Of a DNA stretch of 64,000 nt, positions 10,564 to 22,592 are shown in pieces. The notes beneath the pieces were generated by a model. That model ran no database searches. It worked only from the letters and a program-made list of their open reading frames with translations, and was not told the origin of the DNA. The position numbers and the translations under genes were made by a program. This DNA comes from Anaeramoeba flamelloides. Its lineage: Eukaryota > Metamonada > Anaeramoebidae. Position 1 is the first letter of the stretch, and the number at the start of each line of letters is the position of its first letter. Location: contig JANTQA010000023.1 of the NCBI GenBank assembly GCA_027625915.1, forward strand, positions 7,812,001 through 7,876,000. Reading direction: 5' to 3'.

Positions 10564-12114
10564 TTAATTTTGGTTAAGTTTAAATTCATTCCAAGTTAAA
10601 AGAGGGTTAAGCTCTTTAGATTGCAGCCAGCATTTTTTGGCAGCTTCTTTATCGCCTTTTTGTTCTAAAATCCAACCTTTCCAAAATAGAGCTTTGGACT
10701 GGCTTACGAAATTGAATTTGATTTTCATGCAATGTTCAAAATGATCAATTTCAAAAAGAGCCTTGGGATAGAGCTTTTTGCTGATGGATTCTAAAGCGTT
10801 TACAAAGAAATAATAAATGTTTTGGTCTGTGCATTCAAAATTCATTGTCTCAGAAGATCTGATACTCGATTTGATTGCTTGTTCGTTGTTGCCTAACCAT
10901 ATGTTAGCCACTGTGGCGCCGTAATGTGCCCATGAATTTTGGGGCATGGCTTCCGTCGCCTTGTTGTGCCATTCCAGGGCCTGTTCCCATTTCATCATTG
11001 TGGAGTACATTTCCCCTCTCCAGGCAAGGTTGTAGGAATCATTTGCCTTCAGCTCGTCTGCCTTTTCCCAATCTTCTTTGGCCTCTTCTTCTTTGCCTGC
11101 ACGCAGCTTGGCACAGCCACGCATGTTCCAGTATTTTGATTCTTCTTCTTTGCATTCGATTGCCTCGGTTAATTGCTCAATGGCCTCGAACATTTTGCCT
11201 TCATAAATTAAGCAGTACCCCCAGTTGTAAAACCACTCAGAGTCTTCTTTTTCTTCGTCTGCCTTCAATGCCTTTTCAAAGCATAAGGATGCCTTGCTAT
11301 ACCACGATCGTTTCATGTAGCTTTGGCCAAACCAAGCCCACAATTCCCCGTTTTTTGAGGGCTTCAAAATGTTGACAAAGTTGTCAATCGCGTGGTTAAT
11401 GCTGTCTTCATTTGGGGTGGTAGGATCGATGTATTGCGAGATCTTTTCGGGCAAATTCTCTTCTTCAACAAATTGCATGATCCTTCCAAAGTTCTCCTTA
11501 ACCTTGTCCACGACGGACTTTTCAATTCCCAAGAGCCCAACAACTGCGGGTAAAGTGGATGAGTTAGGACCCCTCCTGATGAAGTCTTGTAGGGTTTTTA
11601 AGTGCTCCATTTTTTCCATGTCCTCTTCCTTGACACCAAACAGTTGGATCAGCTGCTCTCCGATCCCCGATTTGTTTCCTTGCTCGAGCTGTAAGCAGAC
11701 TTCCCACAGTTTTTCAAAGTCAACCTTAAAGGATCCAAGGATCTGTTCAAAGGCCTGAATAAATTCCCCGCAGTTTAACAAACGCAATACCTTGCACGCA
11801 ATTAGTATAACATACTTGATTTCAAAGATGCCCTTTGAAATGTTCTTGGTTGCTATTTCATCAACAATTTCAACAATTTCCTTTAACAAATCAAGAGCTT
11901 CGTCAACTTTGGTAGAGTCAACCCCACAGCCGACAACTAACTCTCGTGCTGCGCCAAAGATGTCTAATTTGCCCAATAACTCAAAGCCTTTTTTAAACTG
12001 GTCTGGGTTTTGTTTAACCAAGCCAATGTCTAAATTTAGACCAGTGAAAAATTCTGTTAGGGAAAGAACAAGCGACTTGTTTTGTTGAAACCAGGTTCCA
12101 AAGTTTGAAAGCAT
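10564..12114 (-). CDS. TPR-repeat protein
   Basis: 516 aa, single exon, ATG and TAA both clear. The N-terminal half (about 1-235) is a helical region without a family I recognise. From about residue 255 on there are six or so tetratricopeptide-like helix pairs: SWYSKASLCFEKALKADEE, FYNWGYCLIYEGKMFEAIEQ, YWNMRGCAKLRAGKEEEAKE, NLAWRGEMYSTMMKWEQALE, WAHYGATVANIWLGNNEQAI and ALFWKGWILEQKGDKEAAKK. The spacing of Trp/Tyr-Gly and Ala positions fits TPRs, which bind peptide partners. No signal peptide or membrane segment, so probably cytosolic. GC content is visibly higher than in the flanks. Its specific role is unknown. Confidence 0.85.
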   Translation of the reverse strand: MLSNFGTWFQQNKSLVLSLTEFFTGLNLDIGLVKQNPDQFKKGFELLGKLDIFGAARELVVGCGVDSTKVDEALDLLKEIVEIVDEIATKNISKGIFEIKYVILIACKVLRLLNCGEFIQAFEQILGSFKVDFEKLWEVCLQLEQGNKSGIGEQLIQLFGVKEEDMEKMEHLKTLQDFIRRGPNSSTLPAVVGLLGIEKSVVDKVKENFGRIMQFVEEENLPEKISQYIDPTTPNEDSINHAIDNFVNILKPSKNGELWAWFGQSYMKRSWYSKASLCFEKALKADEEKEDSEWFYNWGYCLIYEGKMFEAIEQLTEAIECKEEESKYWNMRGCAKLRAGKEEEAKEDWEKADELKANDSYNLAWRGEMYSTMMKWEQALEWHNKATEAMPQNSWAHYGATVANIWLGNNEQAIKSSIRSSETMNFECTDQNIYYFFVNALESISKKLYPKALFEIDHFEHCMKIKFNFVSQSKALFWKGWILEQKGDKEAAKKCWLQSKELNPLLTWNEFKLNQN

Positions 12115-13397
12115 TTTTTTTGTTTATTAATTTCGATTATTAATTCAAAAGAAAAAAAGAAAAGTGTAATTAAAATCAATGAGGAAAGGAGAAAAAAAAA
12201 AAAATGTTTTAGTTTCTTTTCAGACAAAATTGTTATATTTTATAGAACAATTTACTCATTTTCAATCAACTTGTTTTATGTATGAAGTGTCTTGAAGGAA
12301 AAATCTTCGATTATTAGAGTTTAAAAGTTTGTTTTTGTAATAGCATTTATTTAATGAATTTTTTTTTAAACTTTTCAATAATTTTTGTTAATCATGTCTG
12401 GGTTTATTTAAATGGTATTGAAATATTTTTTTCTTCAATACACACTCTTTCACAAGAATTTTAAATGGAAGAAAAATCTGCTGGAGTGTTTTAGTTAAAA
12501 CATTTCAAAAATTTATTTCCTTTTTCAGATTTATTATTACTATTTGTTGCAAAATAAATGGAACAAAATTTTCATTTACTTTTCCACAAAAAGGTTCTAA
12601 AGTCATGTAAAATTTTCAAATCGATAAAGAAGCTAAGAATATTAATTTTCTAGATCGAATTGTGGAATTAATAGATTTATTTTAATTCTTGGTTTATGAT
12701 TTTGTTGGAAAAGCTGAATGAAAATATTGATCTTTTTCTTTTGCAATTAACAATAGTTTTTTTTCATTGGGTAAAGAAAAAAACGAATAAAACGTCATGT
12801 AAATTTAACAACAATAAATAATTTGAACTTTTTTCTCCAATTTATAAAAGATTTTTATATGTTAGGTTTTGGACTTAAGGGCTTTCTCCCCACTCTGGGA
12901 GATGGGAAGTTGTTGTGTTATTTTACATTCACTTCTCAAAAATGAATTTTCATTCTGAAGATATTGGATAAAAAATTTACTAATTTCGATTTTAAAAAAC
13001 AAAAAAAAATAAAAACTGTTCAAATAGATTTTTGAAAGTAAAATTTATTATATATTAAGATGATTTTAAATGATTGTCAAGAACAAACTCAATTTTTTAA
13101 AACATTTCAAACCCGTAAAATTATTATAAAAATTATTTGGAACAGATTGTAATAATGTTTTGTGTTTTTACAGATAAGAAATGGAAATTATGGAATTGAA
13201 AAATCCTATTTTGGTCGGATGTAAACAAGCTCAAAATTGATGAATAATAAAATTGTTAAAATTTCACCGTTTTTTGTAAAAAGTATTTCCGAATGGGTAA
13301 ATTTTACTGAGAATTGGAACTCCTAAAGGAGTTTTTTTTTATCAATAATTTCACAATTTCACCTTAAAAAGTATATCAATCCCTTAAGGTTTACATT
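12115..13397. other. AT-rich spacer upstream of the TPR gene
   Basis: No gene recognised. A block at about 12640-12790 resembles 47225-47340 and more weakly 36645-36770 (shared GCTGAATGAAAATATTGATC-like text), which may be another dispersed repeat. A GC-richer patch at 12870-12910 contains a small 6-bp hairpin. Confidence 0.45.
12885..12902. other. Small GC-rich hairpin
   Basis: TCTCCC pairs with GGGAGA across a 6-base loop. It stands out in a region of very low GC, but 6 bp alone is weak evidence for a functional structure. Confidence 0.25.
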
Positions 13398-13945
13398 CTC
13401 TAAAATTTGAAAAAAGATTATCTGGTATCTGGTATTGGATGAAAGGCCATATTATTTTAGTTCTTAGCTGATCGATCTTGGATTTGGCACGGCTTTTAAT
13501 AGTGGTTTAAAAAAGTAATTGTTGTCAATATATTTTCTTTTTACAAAAAACTCCGAATTTATGATTGTATGATGAATTCATTGAAATTAAGTTATAAAAA
13601 AATGCGGTTTGTGGGTTATTAATTATAATTTTTTATTTGTTTTTTATTATATTTGGAACTTTTAAAAAAATTATTTTTTTTTTAGGTTATTGAGTAAAAG
13701 GAAAATAAATATTCCATTTGGCAATCAAAAAATCAAAATTCTTGATTAAATACACACCAGATATTAGTATTAGACATGCATAAATTCTTCATCAGGATAA
13801 AAAAATAGGTTTAAATTAGCTAAAAATTACTTTTTTTAAAAAACACAAAAACCAATACCAAGTCCAAGAAAGATCATCTAAGAACTAGAATAATATGACA
13901 TTTCATCAAAAACTAGATACCAGATAATCTTTTTTCATATTTCAG
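13398..13945. mobile_element. Family I element with ~100-bp inverted ends
   Basis: Left arm from about 13398 and right arm to about 13945 are inverted copies over about 100 bp: AAAAAAGATTATCTGGTATC, then CATATTATT, TAGTTCTTAG, TGATC and TCTTGGA occur in the same order in both. Non-coding interior. Structure typical of a MITE or foldback transposon; a single copy in this window. Confidence 0.75.
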
Positions 13946-14091
13946 TGATTTTATATATTAAGTTGTTGATGTACTTTGGATTGAAAAGATAAATATATTT
14001 TGTATTTAGGGTAAAGTTAATAATACTTTGCCATTCAAATTACTCATAAGAGTCCATTGTATACAAAAGTATTATTAAAGTAATTTATTCT

Positions 14092-14623
14092 AAACTAAAA
14101 TTCAAAATTTTCCACACAGCTAAAACGTTCCAAACAATCACAATAATACAATTTCATTGAAATTGAAAATAATTTTGATTTTGGTCAAATATGAAAATCA
14201 TTTTTTCATCTTTTAATTTTTGTTTTCATTTCATTGTTTGAATTACGTAATTTGTTTCATCCATCAAAAATTTTTCTACAAGGTTTATATTAGGTTAAAG
14301 TCAAGTTGTTCCAAATAAAAGAACTCAAATAAAATTAGTTGGTAGTATCTAACCTTTGATCGATCAATATTCCTAATAGAATTTCAACAAATTTACTAAT
14401 GTATTTTTTGTTTTGCTCTCTCCAAAATTTTTAACACACCCATGATTTATTTGTATTGATAATTATTTATTTATTGTTTTGTGAGATTGTAATTTATAAA
14501 TAAGTGTTAACATTTCAATTAGTGAATGGTTCTAATTTGGTATTTCTTCTTGAATTGATTAAATAAGTTTTTTTCTTCACAAATCAAATTTTGGTGTGTT
14601 AAAAATTTTGAATTGGGGTTTAT
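14092..14623 (+). repeat. Family D repeat, copy D2
   Basis: About 530 bp, same orientation as D1 and alignable with it end to end. The start TAAACTAAAATTCAAAATTT and the inverted end TAAACCCCAATTCAAAATTT are mutually inverted, which gives the terminal repeat of the family. The longest and cleanest uninterrupted copy here. Confidence 0.8.
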
Positions 14624-15419
14624 TTTTTTTCTAACAAGGTAAAAATAAATTGGACTAAAGAGATAAACCCACAACATCATGATGTCTATTTTTTCAATTC
14701 ATCGAAAATGGCCAATAAATACACAATATTGTAATATAAGTCGGATACAGCCTTATCACATTGGGTGTTTTAATTACAAATAATCATTTAAAACTTTAAA
14801 ACGTACACTTAAATCCAAAAATAAAATTTTCAATGTTGTAAAATTTATTTCTAAAATTTGTATTGAGATGATTATTAGTGACCAAAAATTTCTATTTTTC
14901 ATTTGAAAAAAATAAATGAACCAAATTATTATTTTTACACCCCCACCTTCTCTTATCACCCCCCCTTTTTTTTTTTTTTTTGGGTATTTGAACTAATTCA
15001 AAATACGACTAGTTTCAGAAAAAAAATGAGCAAAGGATCAATATTTAGGTTTTTCTAAGAATAATTATTAAGTTAATTTAGAAATTAAACAATCCACAAA
15101 ATTATTACCTTCAGGGGATATTATTCTTGATTTTAAATACTGTTTTACAATTTTTTAGTTTTAGATTTTTATTACCGAAATAGCGAAAATTGGCGAAAAA
15201 GTCTTTAACTGATTTTTATTTTATATTAAGTTGTGCAAACTTCCCATATTTATATATTGAAAAATAAATAAAAAGCATTTTTATACCCCAAATAGAAAAA
15301 GAGAGAAGTGGAATAAATTTTCGATTTATCAAAAAATAAAGTTTCCATGTTGTTAATCCAATATAATATTTCACGGGTTTCTACAATACCAAAAAATTTT
15401 GAGTTGTAGAATAAACAGT
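14624..15419. other. AT-rich spacer
   Basis: No gene seen. The 61-aa minus ORF at 14774-14959 is Ile/Phe/Leu-rich and unconvincing. A C-run/T-run segment lies near 14940-14980. Confidence 0.5.
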
Positions 15420-16600
15420 TTATATATAAACTCTTTTTCGGTCAAGGAGGGGGTCAGTTTAATTAAAGAAATAGTTCCCATTCTATAAGATTTTATCATA
15501 TGTTCTTCTCAAAATAAATTAACAATTTTTTTAATTCTGAAAATTTTTTTGAATTTAGCCAAATATATATAAACTAAATTCAAAAAATAGGGGTCCAAAT
15601 TTCGAGATCTCGTTCTAGAATCATTGGATTTCAATATGATGTTGGGCAGTTGATTTATGATGTAATTTAAAAAAAATTGTCTACTTCATAATTTACTAAC
15701 CAAACTTTTGACTGAAAAATTGGAAGAAAATAAAAAAAATTTTCAAACAATCAGATGACAATTTGATTTTTTTTTTTTTGTTAGTTTCTTCAATCAAATA
15801 GTTTCAGATGTCAATTTCTCTTCACTGATTTACATTTAATATTTTTACATGATGAAAAATTTCAATTTAATTCTCAATCATATTACTCTTACAACCGAAA
15901 AAAAATTCGATAATATCCAGATGTTGTAAAATTTTGGATGATTTTTTTAGCCAAATTTTTGTACAAAAAATGAAATAGATTTTGTTCAACGTATAAAAAT
16001 TTTTAAAGAAGACACCTTGTTAGTATTTAATCTTCTGATGATTATCCATCAACTTCTAGTTTATTGATGATTTTTTTACAGGGTTCCTCATATAATTAGT
16101 TTAGTGAGTATAATTTGAAAAACTGGGCCCTTATTTTTCGAAAGTAGTTTATAAATATTTTTACTTTTTCTTTTTTTTTAACTGTTTCTTGTTTTTATTT
16201 TTTCTTTTCTTTCTTTTTTTATTATTTAAAAAAAACATATTTTTTAAAAAAAATAAAAACACCAAATTAACTTTTAAGAAATTGAGTCTTTGTAAAATGT
16301 TTTAAAATCAATATACTTGGTATTAAAAAATTCAGATGTCAACAATTTCAATTAACCTAAGAAATTGAGAAATTTTACCCAAGAAATTCTAATAAAGGGA
16401 GCTCCAATTATTATTTAACATTTTGTTTTTTTGAAATTTATAATTTGTTTTGGCATTTCTTTTCTGATTATTGGTACTGATATGAGGTTTGTTAATTCTA
16501 TTAGTTCTAAAAAATCGTAAGTTGAGTGATTCTTAAAAAAATAGTGAATTTTTCATTTTCGAATAGACCATGTTGAGTGAAATGGAGTTTAAAATATACT
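15420..16600 (+). mobile_element. Family A non-autonomous DNA transposon, copy A2 (interrupted)
   Basis: Left end TATATATAAACTCTTTTTCG; right end inverted reads AAACTCCATTTCACTCAACA. It is about 590 bp longer than A3 and A4, and that excess equals a nested element K at about 15564-16157. The right half (about 16330-16590) matches A1 and, inverted, A3 and A4. Confidence 0.7.
15564..16157. mobile_element. Family K element nested in A2
   Basis: About 590 bp. Left end ATATATAAACTAAATTCAAA and inverted right end ATTTATAAACTACTTTCGAA, both continuing into a GGG-CCCA block (GGGGTCCA, GGGCCCA). Its length accounts for the excess of A2 over its sister copies. No coding capacity. Its TATAAACT terminus resembles those of families A and B. 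Confidence 0.65.
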
Positions 16601-18131
16601 TTTCAAAACATATTTATATATATTTATATATACTTATCACTTGTACCCCAAATATCCTAAAATACCTCAAAATAAAATTTTAAATTTGAATTGTTATAAA
16701 AGGATTCTCAGAGATAGAATTTATAAAAAATTATGTGTGACAGAATTTTTTATAATTAAAAATCATGTAGTTACCTACAATAAAAAAATAACTTGAAAAA
16801 ACATTTTCAACATTTGAAAATTTTTTCTTGATTCTTGTAATGTTATTATTTTTCCCTCGAAATTGTGAATAAATTTTTTTTTTTTTTTTTTTCTGAAAAG
16901 TTTGTCTTCACATCAAAAACTTCTTTTTTTTTTTTTTTATGGTTTAAACACATCATACTTCCTGAAATTTTTTTGGGGCACTTTGCGCGTGAAAATTGCC
17001 AAAAATACTTTTATAAATAATTTATTCATTTCAAAATATATTTTAACACAACATAGAAAATTTATTTTATCCACTGATTATAATTCAATAGCGATATCTA
17101 TATTTGATTCTAAAGAATTAAAAAATATAAAGAAATATCAAATAAAATTACATTTTTATTTTTCATTTTAAATTTTGTTAGTTTTTTCAACAAATATTTT
17201 TTTACAAATTTAAATCATTTGATTAATAGTTTGAGTCAGATTAATAATTTATTTTTTTCTAAGGATTACTATTTTTTAATTTTTGACTTTTTAAAATCTA
17301 GACATAAAATAAACAATATTATTGAATTAGAGATCACATATCAATAATTTTTTTTTCTAAGATCTGGATTAATTTAGATAGGCAAAATTCAAATTTCACA
17401 AATATATTATTCAAATTATTAAAAATAACAAAATTCAAAAAAAAAAAATCTTGGTTTTGAAGATTATTTTATTATCTTTGAATAATATTTCAAGGGTATT
17501 CTTTCTATTTTTTGTAATTTAGGGTTAATTAATTGATGAACTTTTTTTTTTATTGATTCAATTCCAATGTAATCAATAAAATTATTTTGCAATTTTTTTT
17601 CTTTTTTTTTTGTTTTTTCAAGTATTTTCTAATGTTTAGATTGAAGTTTTAGTAATTGCTCTTATTATAATTTTTAATTTTTGCCGAAAGAAATGAATTT
17701 AATTTTTCTATTGATTGGATATTTATTTAAATTTTATCTGTTACAAAAAAAAAATGAAAATTTCACAGTAATTTATTAATTTATTTATTTTTTCATAAAA
17801 TTGCATTGTTGTTGGATTGTTATTATTATTAAAACAATCCTTTGAGTTTTTATTTACTATTATTGTAATAAAATTTCTTATTTAACAAAATTAAAAAAAA
17901 AAAATAAAAATATTTTAAAAAAATGTAAAAATGAATAATTATTTTTTTTCCAATATATAAAAAAAAAAAATGAAATAACTTAACTACTACATCTTTGAAC
18001 TCTTTTGACTTTATATTATAATTTAAATATGGATTAAAGACAAATAAGAAATAAAATATCTTTAAAATAATATTACTCTAAATCTGTTCTTTTAACATTG
18101 AAGAAATTTAGGCAAATCGTGGGCTCTAACA
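16601..18131. other. AT-rich spacer
   Basis: Homopolymer-rich, with no gene or clear repeat. The 89-aa plus ORF at 16902-17171 has no recognisable composition or motif and begins in a poly-T run. Confidence 0.5.
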
Positions 18132-18806
18132 GATATAAACTATTTTCCAGTCAAAGGGGTACAGTTGTAATGGACGAAATAAATATGTTTAAAGGGTTTG
18201 AATGGATATTAGAAGAAAAATTTTATTTAGGAAATTTTCAAAATTGTAATCATTTTTTTACATTTTTTTTTCAAACGTAATTCAGTTCCAAAATTTTTTT
18301 TATTACAAGATCAATAGTCACTTGGTAAAAGTGTGTTATTCTAAGGTTATTGAAACTTAGGAAATGATTGTTGAGAAATCATATTGGTTTCTATTGTAAT
18401 TCTATCCGATCTTATGATCTTGATATTTGTTCAATAAATGTGACTAATTTTTACTTCATTTGCATTTCCTTTTTCAAATAGAGACCACAAATACCAAGAC
18501 ACTTCTTTTATGGACTTGATTTCTAAAAGAGAGGTATGTAAAATGAAGTCAAAATTGTTTCATATTTATTATTCAACTATCATTAGAAGTTCAAAATGAA
18601 CATTGTTATTTTTCTCAATATTTCCCATAAGAATTTGGGTTTTACAATTTTTAAGAAAATTTATTGATTAATTAGTTTTCTTTCAGACATATATCAACAA
18701 TTCTTTGATGTGTATTATTCTGCTTATTTTTTATTTGTTCTTCAAAGGTCAATTATATGAAATAATTGATATTTGAAAAAAATTTTAGGCTCCTTTGACT
18801 GATCAG

Positions 18807-18815
<9 letters not shown>
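18132..18815 (+). mobile_element. Family B non-autonomous DNA transposon, copy B1
   Basis: About 680 bp. Left end GATATAAACTATTTTCCAGT, inverted right end TATATAAACTCTGATCAGTC, both followed by CAAAGG-type sequence. The interior is highly similar to 33944-34656 and, inverted, to 43250-43960 (for example GATTGTTGAGAAATCATAT and AGACATATATCAACAATT). The short ORF across its left end is not conserved in the sister copies. Confidence 0.8.

Positions 18816-18846
<31 letters not shown>
18810..18846. repeat. (TA)n microsatellite abutting B1
   Basis: Run of about 37 bp that grows directly out of the TATA terminus of the B1 element. Confidence 0.95.
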
Positions 18847-18850
<4 letters not shown>

Positions 18851-19533
18851 TACATATTTGGGATCAAAAAGTCAAAATAATTTTAAAGGATCAGATTATA
18901 TTCCCATTTTATCTCTTATTAAATCACCTTTTAAGAATTATTATTTCAAAAAAGAAAAACAAAAATTGTTATATTTTGATTCTCTAGATTTAAAAACAGC
19001 ATAATTTAAGTGATATCCTTCTTGTAAATTAAGGAAAAATTTATTGATCTAATTTTTGAGTAAAATAATTTTACTAAAAAGATTATACACAAAAACACCA
19101 AAATGATCAAAAAGGCACTTAAAACTAAAACTCGAGAAGATAAAACCACGAATATTTAATAATTATGACAAGCCATGAGATTTTTTGAAATTATTTTTTA
19201 AAAATGATATTTATTAATTGTTACATTTTGAGAATTGTTGGGCACTCGTAAAAACTCCAATGAAAACAAGAAATATATTGAGATTTACCTTTAAAATCAA
19301 ACCAAAAAAAAAAATAAAATGTCAACTCTGATGATATCAAAAATTTTTTTTTTAAGTTCTATTTTTTGAATAAAAATCAACTTTTTTAAAGATTTTTAAA
19401 TAATTAATCAAAAACAAAAAAAAAAATAAAAAATAAAAAAAAAATATTTATTTAAAAGGTTTTACAAAGTATTAAATAATACTTTTCTATATCTAAATAA
19501 AGACATAATAAATTAAATAAAGACATATGAAAT

Positions 19534-19564
<31 letters not shown>

Positions 19565-19640
19565 TTTGAATTATATATAACATTTATTAAAAAAACTAGT
19601 TTTTGTGGAATTTTCATTTTTAACCAAAAAAAAAAAAAAA
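18847..19640. other. AT-rich spacer downstream of the helicase
   Basis: Contains another TA run at 19534-19558. No gene recognised. It includes the 3' flank of the minus-strand helicase. Confidence 0.5.
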
Positions 19641-22592
19641 TTAATTATTAATTTTTTTATTTGAGGTATTTTTGTTATCTTTCCAATTAGATTCTTTACC
19701 TTTAAAAGAGTCATTTTTTTCAAAATTCCTTTCTTTATTATAATTGTCATTTCTGTCATTGTTATAATTACTATTATTGTTATATCTGCTTCTAAATCTG
19801 TTTTGTCCACGGGATTGATCTGTTTCTGAATCAGAATGGTGTGAATTATAATTATTATTTCTATTACCATAACCTCTGTTATCGTAACCTCTGTTATTTC
19901 GTCTATTATTCCATCTATCCCCACCGCCACCATATCCTCTATTTCCGTATCTTCTTCCACCACCATATCTGCCTCTTCTCCTAAATCTGCCCCCGGATTG
20001 GCGTTTTCTTACGTGTGTCCATAATTCTTCTGGTATTTCATGTTTACTATCCTTTAGAACCTTGACCAATTTTTTTGCCATATTGGAAGATCGATCAGTG
20101 AAAAATGAGATCGAAGTTCCAAATTTTCCTGCACGGGCAGTACGTCCAATTCTATGAATATAATCTTCAATTGCTTCCGGAAAATCATAATTGACTACAA
20201 AACTAATATCATCAATATCGCTAATAATTATAATAATAATAATTTAAATTAAAAGTTATAAAAAATCAAGGTAAGATTAATAATTAAAAATTTTTGATTG
20301 AGAAAAGTTTAAATTCAAAAAATGATTGCAAAGTTTAAATTTAGAATAATTTTATTATTTTTTTTCTGAAATTTAATATTCACAATGCTTAAAAAATTAC
20401 ATTATTATTCATTAGATAGAAAAGGATCAGTTTTTTTATTTTTATTTTTTGGCCAAAGGGAGCTGAATGGATTATTTCAATTTTATTAATAATAAGGCAT
20501 TCCACTCTAGATAAAAAATAAAAATAAAAAAAAATTAAATCCTTGTTTTAAAAAATTATTTAGATTTTTCAAAAATTTATTAATAATTAACAACCGAATA
20601 TATTAGGTTGGACTAATTAATATTAATAAAATAATTAAAAAGTTTAAATTATTTTTTTCTCCTCAATGAAAATTTATAAACCATTTCAAAAAAAAAAGAT
20701 AATTAATAATATAATAAAAAAAAAAAAAAAAAAAAAAAAACTTACAGTCCTCTTGCTGCGACATCAGTGGCTACCATTACTGTTATTTTCCCACTTTTAA
20801 ATCTTTTTAAAGTATTTTCACGCATAAACTGGGTTTTGTCACCATGAATTGATTCTGAGCGAATACCATTATCAAAAAGATAATCGCAAATTTCATCTGC
20901 TGTAACCTTTCTTTGTACAAAGACTAAGATCTTTTTCCCGTCATTAAGTTCCTTTAATTTTTCAATAAATTTCTCTTTTTTTTCAAAATTCCTCAAGAAA
21001 ATAAATTGTTGTTTAATGTTTGGATTGGCAGACACCTTCATTGAGCCAACGTTAACCCTGATTGAGTTATTTGTTAATTCCGAAGCCAGTTTTTGGACTT
21101 CCTTTGGCCATGTGGCACTCCATAAGCAAGTTTGACGATCTTCTCGAATTTTTTCCACAATGGATCTTATTTGTGGCTCAAATCCCATATCTAGCATTCG
21201 ATCAGCTTCGTCTAAGACTAAGTATGTGACTCTGTTCATGTTAGTTTCGTCGGCTTCGATTAAATCAATTAATCTTCCTGGGGTTGCAACAATCAGATGA
21301 GTTCCTCTTCTAAGAAGTTGAATTTGTGGTCCTCTTGCGGCACCACCATAAAGACATGCAGTTTTTAAATCACATGTTTTAAAAAATTCTTCAGCGATTT
21401 CAGAAATTTGAACTGCAAGTTCCCTATTTGTTTATTTATGGATTATTTTCATTTTTTGAAAAAGTAATAATAGAAAATATTTTATTATTGTTGTTCGGTC
21501 GTGAGAGACAAAAAATGATGGAATTAATATTTTTTGAATCAAATTCTTTTCAATTGAAAAATAAATTTGCACTTTTTGGTTTATTACTTATTGAAGAGTT
21601 TTTTAATTTAAGCACATTTAAATTCAATTTGAAAAGAAATTTATTTACAAGGTTTTAATTTGAAAAATCATTTTTTGAATAAATAAAGTCATTGGTAAAG
21701 TGTTAATTTAATTTTTGTTTTGTCAGACTAAAAAAAAACAAGAAGAAGAGTAAAAAAGTTTTCTGCAAAAATTAAAAAAAGTCAAATTACGAATTATCCA
21801 AATTTGAAAATTTGGGTTGGTTACTTTGACTTTTTTACTTTCTTTATAAGGAAATAAGCAAAGGTGAATAGAAATAAAAAAAAAAAAAAAAAAATCAAAA
21901 GTGTATAAGTACCTTGTTGGTGCCAAAACAATTGCAATTGGACCATCACCTTTTTCCAATTGTCTTTGTGCTTTGATATGTACAATGGCAGGAAGCAAAA
22001 AGGAAAGTGTTTTTCCAGAGCCTGTACGTGCAACACCTACAAGATCATTTCCTGACATTACCATTGGCCATGTTTGTGCTTGAATTGGTGAGGGCTTTTC
22101 GAATTCTTTTTCTTTAAGTCGTTTAAGAATATTTTCTGGAAAGTCTGCTTGTTTAAAGGTAGTTAATGGCTTGTAAAATGTTTCACAGTTTAAAACTTTA
22201 ATTTCGTGTTCCTTTCTAATATCCATTGCCTCCTTCTTGGTCATATCTTCGACTTCTTCGGACTCTTTGTAAAAATTTTTTTCAAATTCAATTTCTTTTT
22301 GTTCTTCGCCTGCTTGTTGAACCCTGGCTAATCTCCCATCAGGAAGATACCCTTCTCTGAAAGACCTTCTCCCCCCTCTTCTTCCGTATCCTCTTCCGTT
22401 TCTATTTCCATACCCCCCATATCGATCATTGTTTCTTCGGTATCCTCCCCCATAATTCCTTCTTCCTCCTCCACCTCCTCTTCCGCCTCCATAGCCTCTT
22501 CCAAATCTTCGTGTTCCTCTCGAAAATCCACTTGACTCATTTGAAACTCTTCTAAAGTTATCAAAAGATTGTGATCGTTGAAATCCAGACAT
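19641..22592 (-). CDS. DEAD-box RNA helicase, DDX5/Dbp2 type (3 exons)
   Basis: Exons on the minus strand: 22592-21913, 21423-20746, 20220-19641; introns of 489 and 525 bp are GT-AG. Joined product 645 aa. The N-terminus is an RGG/GGY-rich tail (about 1-80), then KNFY and the Q-motif region ([13 protein letters not shown]). Motif I is ARTGSGKT, motif Ia PTRELAVQ (split by intron 1), then TPGRL, DEAD ([13 protein letters not shown]), SAT ([10 protein letters not shown]), motif V ARGLDI (split by intron 2) and motif [12 protein letters not shown]. The C-terminus is Asn/Arg/Gly-rich. It should be an ATP-dependent RNA helicase of nuclear RNA processing or ribosome biogenesis; the KNFY and IQAQTWP segments are what place it with DDX5/DDX17/Dbp2. 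Both introns fall inside conserved motifs, which makes the splice choice well constrained. Confidence 0.93.

Noticed and set aside
10926-11375. 149-aa plus-strand ORF
   Set aside because: Lies wholly antisense within the TPR gene and has no motif; a shadow of a GC-richer coding region.
528-16600. Possible large duplicated unit D-spacer-A (D1 then A1, D2 then A2 in the same order)
   Set aside because: The spacers between D and A do not align and differ in length, so independent insertions explain it better.
16902-17171. 89-aa plus ORF
   Set aside because: Starts in a poly-T run, chance-like Ile/Phe/Asn/Lys composition, no motif, no sister copy.
18098-18280. 60-aa plus ORF with somewhat protein-like composition
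   Set aside because: Spans the left end of transposon B1; the same frame is not conserved in B2 or B3.
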